A program made the translations under genes and the position numbers. DNA of 64,000 nucleotides, from positions 1 to 64,000 of the forward strand of contig NZ_QZEX01000009.1 of NCBI RefSeq assembly GCF_003646465.1, written 5' to 3'. Positions 62,282-64,000 of the stretch are shown in pieces (position 1 is the stretch's first letter; each line of letters begins with the position of its first letter). The notes below the pieces were generated by a model that had not been told where the DNA came from, ran no database searches, and saw only the letters and a program-made list of their open reading frames with translations. The DNA is from Chachezhania antarctica (GTDB lineage Bacteria > Pseudomonadota > Alphaproteobacteria > Rhodobacterales > Rhodobacteraceae).

Positions 62282-62938
62282 CTACTTCCCCGGTCCGTAG
62301 TTGGAGAAGGCGGCGATCACCTCCTCGATCTGTGCGTCGCTCAGTATGACGGGTTCGCCCGCGGTACGGGACAGGAGATCCACGCGTGCGAGGTTCTCCA
62401 GTTCTTCCATCCGCCAGAGCGCCCGGTCGAGGCTTTCACCTACCACCGTTGCACCGTGGTTCGTCATCAGGCAGCCGTGCCGGTTGCGCATTGCTTCGGC
62501 CACGTGTTCGGCCAGTTCGGAACTGCCGAACATAGCGTAAGGCGTGATCGGCACGTCGTTGCCGCCGAAGGCCGCGATCATGTAGTGGCAGGCCGGGATC
62601 GGTCGGCCCTGCATGGCCACGGCCGTGGCATGGGCCGGATGAGCGTGGACTGTCGCCGACATGTCGGGCCGTGCCGCCAACAGGCGCTGGTGAAAGCGCC
62701 ACTCGGTCGAAGGTCGCAGATCGCCTCCCATATCGGGTTCGCCCTCGGGCGGCAGGCGGATGATCATTTCGGGTGTCATCCGGTCGTAGGGAACGCCTGA
62801 GGGGGTGATCAGGATCGCGTCCGGCACCCGGACGGAAATGTTGCCCGAGGTCCCCTGGTTGATGCCGCGGTCATTCATCCAGCGGCAGGCATCAATAATG
62901 GCTTGCCGGGTCTCCGTCGTGTCGGTGTAGCGGGTCAT
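62282..62938 (-). CDS. Class II aldolase/adducin family protein (FucA-like)
   Basis: 218 residues, normal size for L-fuculose-phosphate or related class II aldolases. Zinc ligands His98 and His100 (VHAHPAH) and His161 (TNHGA); the catalytic acid is probably Glu79 (STEWRFH). The phosphate loop is GTSGNISVR (29-37). It would cleave a sugar or sugar-acid phosphate to dihydroxyacetone phosphate or a similar product. Overlaps the SorC regulator by four bases. Confidence 0.88.
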   Translation of the reverse strand: MTRYTDTTETRQAIIDACRWMNDRGINQGTSGNISVRVPDAILITPSGVPYDRMTPEMIIRLPPEGEPDMGGDLRPSTEWRFHQRLLAARPDMSATVHAHPAHATAVAMQGRPIPACHYMIAAFGGNDVPITPYAMFGSSELAEHVAEAMRNRHGCLMTNHGATVVGESLDRALWRMEELENLARVDLLSRTAGEPVILSDAQIEEVIAAFSNYGPGK

Positions 62939-63924
62939 GTGTCGTCGTCCAGAAGTTCAGCCGCGATGTCGGAGCTGGTGGCGAGATGGGTGGCAAAACC
63001 GCCCCGCAGGGCCGCACGGGTGGCGGCGACGCGGTCGATTCCGGCGGCGACCAGCAGCCCCATGGGTTTGGCCGCCATCTGGTCGAGCGTCACGCCGATC
63101 ATCCGGTCCTCGATGCCCGAGGGCATGGGCTGCCCCTGTGTGTCAATGAGCTGGCCGCAGATCACGCCGGTGGCGCCGCGGTCACGCAGACCGGCGAGCT
63201 CGGCATCGCTCAACAGGCCGGTGCGGGCGATATGGCTGTCGGGGCCGCAGGTCCCGGCAGCAAAGACCACCTTGTTGCACTCGGCCACGGCCTGAAGCTG
63301 TTCAGCCACCACCGGCTCGGCCTTCAGACGGGTGCAAAGGTCACGGTCATTGAGCAGGAGCGGCACATGCAGGTTGATGCAGAGCGCGTCGAGCCGGCGG
63401 GCGAGGTTCGAAGAACACGCTTCCGCCGCGAAACCAAGGCTGGCGGGCCGTGAGCCAAGTAGCTGCACAACCGTCAGGTCCCCCACGGACGTGCGCGGCA
63501 CGGCCTCGGCCAGCCGGTAAATCGTCTCTCCCCAGGCGACGCCCAGACGGTCGCCGCGCTCCAGCAGTTGCGGCAGCCAGTCGGCGGCGGCGCGGATCAC
63601 CCGGCCGATCCCGCGCTCGGTGTCGCCTGCGGGCACCACGAGCGTCTCGGTCAGCCCGAAACGGTCCCTCAGCCGGGTTGCTAGGGCGCTCAGCCGAAAG
63701 ACCTCCGTGTCGAGCGAGATCCGCACGTAGTCACGGCGCCGCGCCTCGGCGAGGTAATTCACCACCGAGGCGCGGCTGACGCCCAGTCGCTGCGCGATCT
63801 CGTTCTGGTTCAGCCCCTCGTGGTAATAGCACCAGGCGGCCTCCACGATGGCCTCGTCCTGCCGGGCACTGCGACCGTCGAGGTCCGGGACCGTCCTTCC
63901 CCGCGAGGTGGAGATCGGGCTCAT
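62935..63924 (-). CDS. SorC/DeoR-type sugar-binding transcriptional regulator
   Basis: 329 residues. N-terminal helix-turn-helix LNQNEIAQRLGVSRASVVNYLAEAR (38-62), followed by a sugar-phosphate-binding SorC domain (about 75-320) with GVAWGETIYRLAEAVP and the AAGIDRVAATRAALRGGF end. It probably controls the operon that includes the aldolase. The ATG is 4 bp after the stop of the upstream gene. Confidence 0.88.
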   Translation of the reverse strand: MSPISTSRGRTVPDLDGRSARQDEAIVEAAWCYYHEGLNQNEIAQRLGVSRASVVNYLAEARRRDYVRISLDTEVFRLSALATRLRDRFGLTETLVVPAGDTERGIGRVIRAAADWLPQLLERGDRLGVAWGETIYRLAEAVPRTSVGDLTVVQLLGSRPASLGFAAEACSSNLARRLDALCINLHVPLLLNDRDLCTRLKAEPVVAEQLQAVAECNKVVFAAGTCGPDSHIARTGLLSDAELAGLRDRGATGVICGQLIDTQGQPMPSGIEDRMIGVTLDQMAAKPMGLLVAAGIDRVAATRAALRGGFATHLATSSDIAAELLDDDT

Positions 63925-63928
63925 TCCC

Positions 63929-64000
63929 CTATTCCGCGGCCAGCACCATGTCGGGGAAGAGCCCGGCCAATCCTTCCGGCGTGGCAGCGCAGACCCCGCG
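63929..64000 (-). CDS. C-terminal end of an upstream gene, cut by the window edge
   Basis: The last 23 codons of a frame enter from the right edge, ending GLFPDMVLAAE and a TAG at 63929-63931. The frame is open to the edge and lies 4 bp from the SorC start, so it is probably part of the same sugar operon. The fragment is too short to assign a family; a sugar kinase or dehydrogenase would be typical. Confidence 0.5.
   Translation of the reverse strand, partial: RGVCAATPEGLAGLFPDMVLAAE

Noticed and set aside
63929-64000. Assigning the edge fragment to a named sugar kinase
   Set aside because: Only 23 residues are visible, too few to support a family.

Overview
The window reads as a GC-rich chromosome segment of a Rhodobacteraceae-like alphaproteobacterium, probably marine or salt-adapted. 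The grounds are gene content and coding style: TAXI-type TRAP transport, several complete ABC importers with ATGA-type stop/start overlaps, a fused glycine/sarcosine plus dimethylglycine methyltransferase for glycine betaine synthesis, and a Liv transporter joined to an acyl-CoA ligase. No rRNA, tRNA, CRISPR array or replication origin was seen.

Left part (1-7 kb) is partly decayed: a small membrane protein, a 5'-truncated IS1182-family transposase, an alpha/beta hydrolase divergent from a LysR regulator, a decapitated LysR remnant, a TIGR03862-type flavoprotein and an HNH-endonuclease remnant with an internal deletion. From 7 to 12.8 kb a fused TRAP permease and its TAXI binding protein lie divergent from a MarR regulator-sulfatase pair. 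At 13.2-14.3 kb is a Xre/MbcA-RES toxin-antitoxin pair with a twin palindromic operator. At 14.9-16.6 kb is the betaine methyltransferase fusion, followed by a five-gene family-5 (peptide/opine type) ABC importer (17.2-22.75 kb) and a PhoD-like phosphoesterase.

The region 24.6-39.7 kb is a long catabolic locus: a LacI regulator, a Tat-exported binding protein, two permeases, two unequal ATPases, a Gfo/Idh/MocA dehydrogenase, a xylose-isomerase-like TIM barrel protein, a DUF4432 epimerase-like protein, an SDR, a class III CoA-transferase, a signal-less binding-protein-like protein, a crotonase and an FAH-family enzyme. It looks like uptake and oxidation of an unknown sugar or polyol with an unusual CoA-thioester step, and is the best candidate here for an undescribed pathway.

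The region 39.8-54 kb is a Wzx/Wzy-type exopolysaccharide locus: polymerase, chain-length/co-polymerase protein, LuxR-type response regulator, GT26-priming transferase fusion, small periplasmic protein, hybrid histidine kinase, OPX lipoprotein, flippase and three glycosyltransferases. A perfect palindrome of the form CTATCC-N4-GGATAG occurs four times, each time in an intergenic region upstream of a structural or signalling gene, and looks like the operator of a local regulon.

The right end (54.3-64 kb) holds an acyl-CoA ligase with a complete Liv-type ABC importer, a divergent TetR regulator sharing a repeated motif with the Liv promoter, a shattered amidohydrolase pseudogene, and the end of a sugar operon (class II aldolase, SorC regulator, the last codons of an upstream gene). 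All assignments come from reading the translations and motifs; no database search was run.
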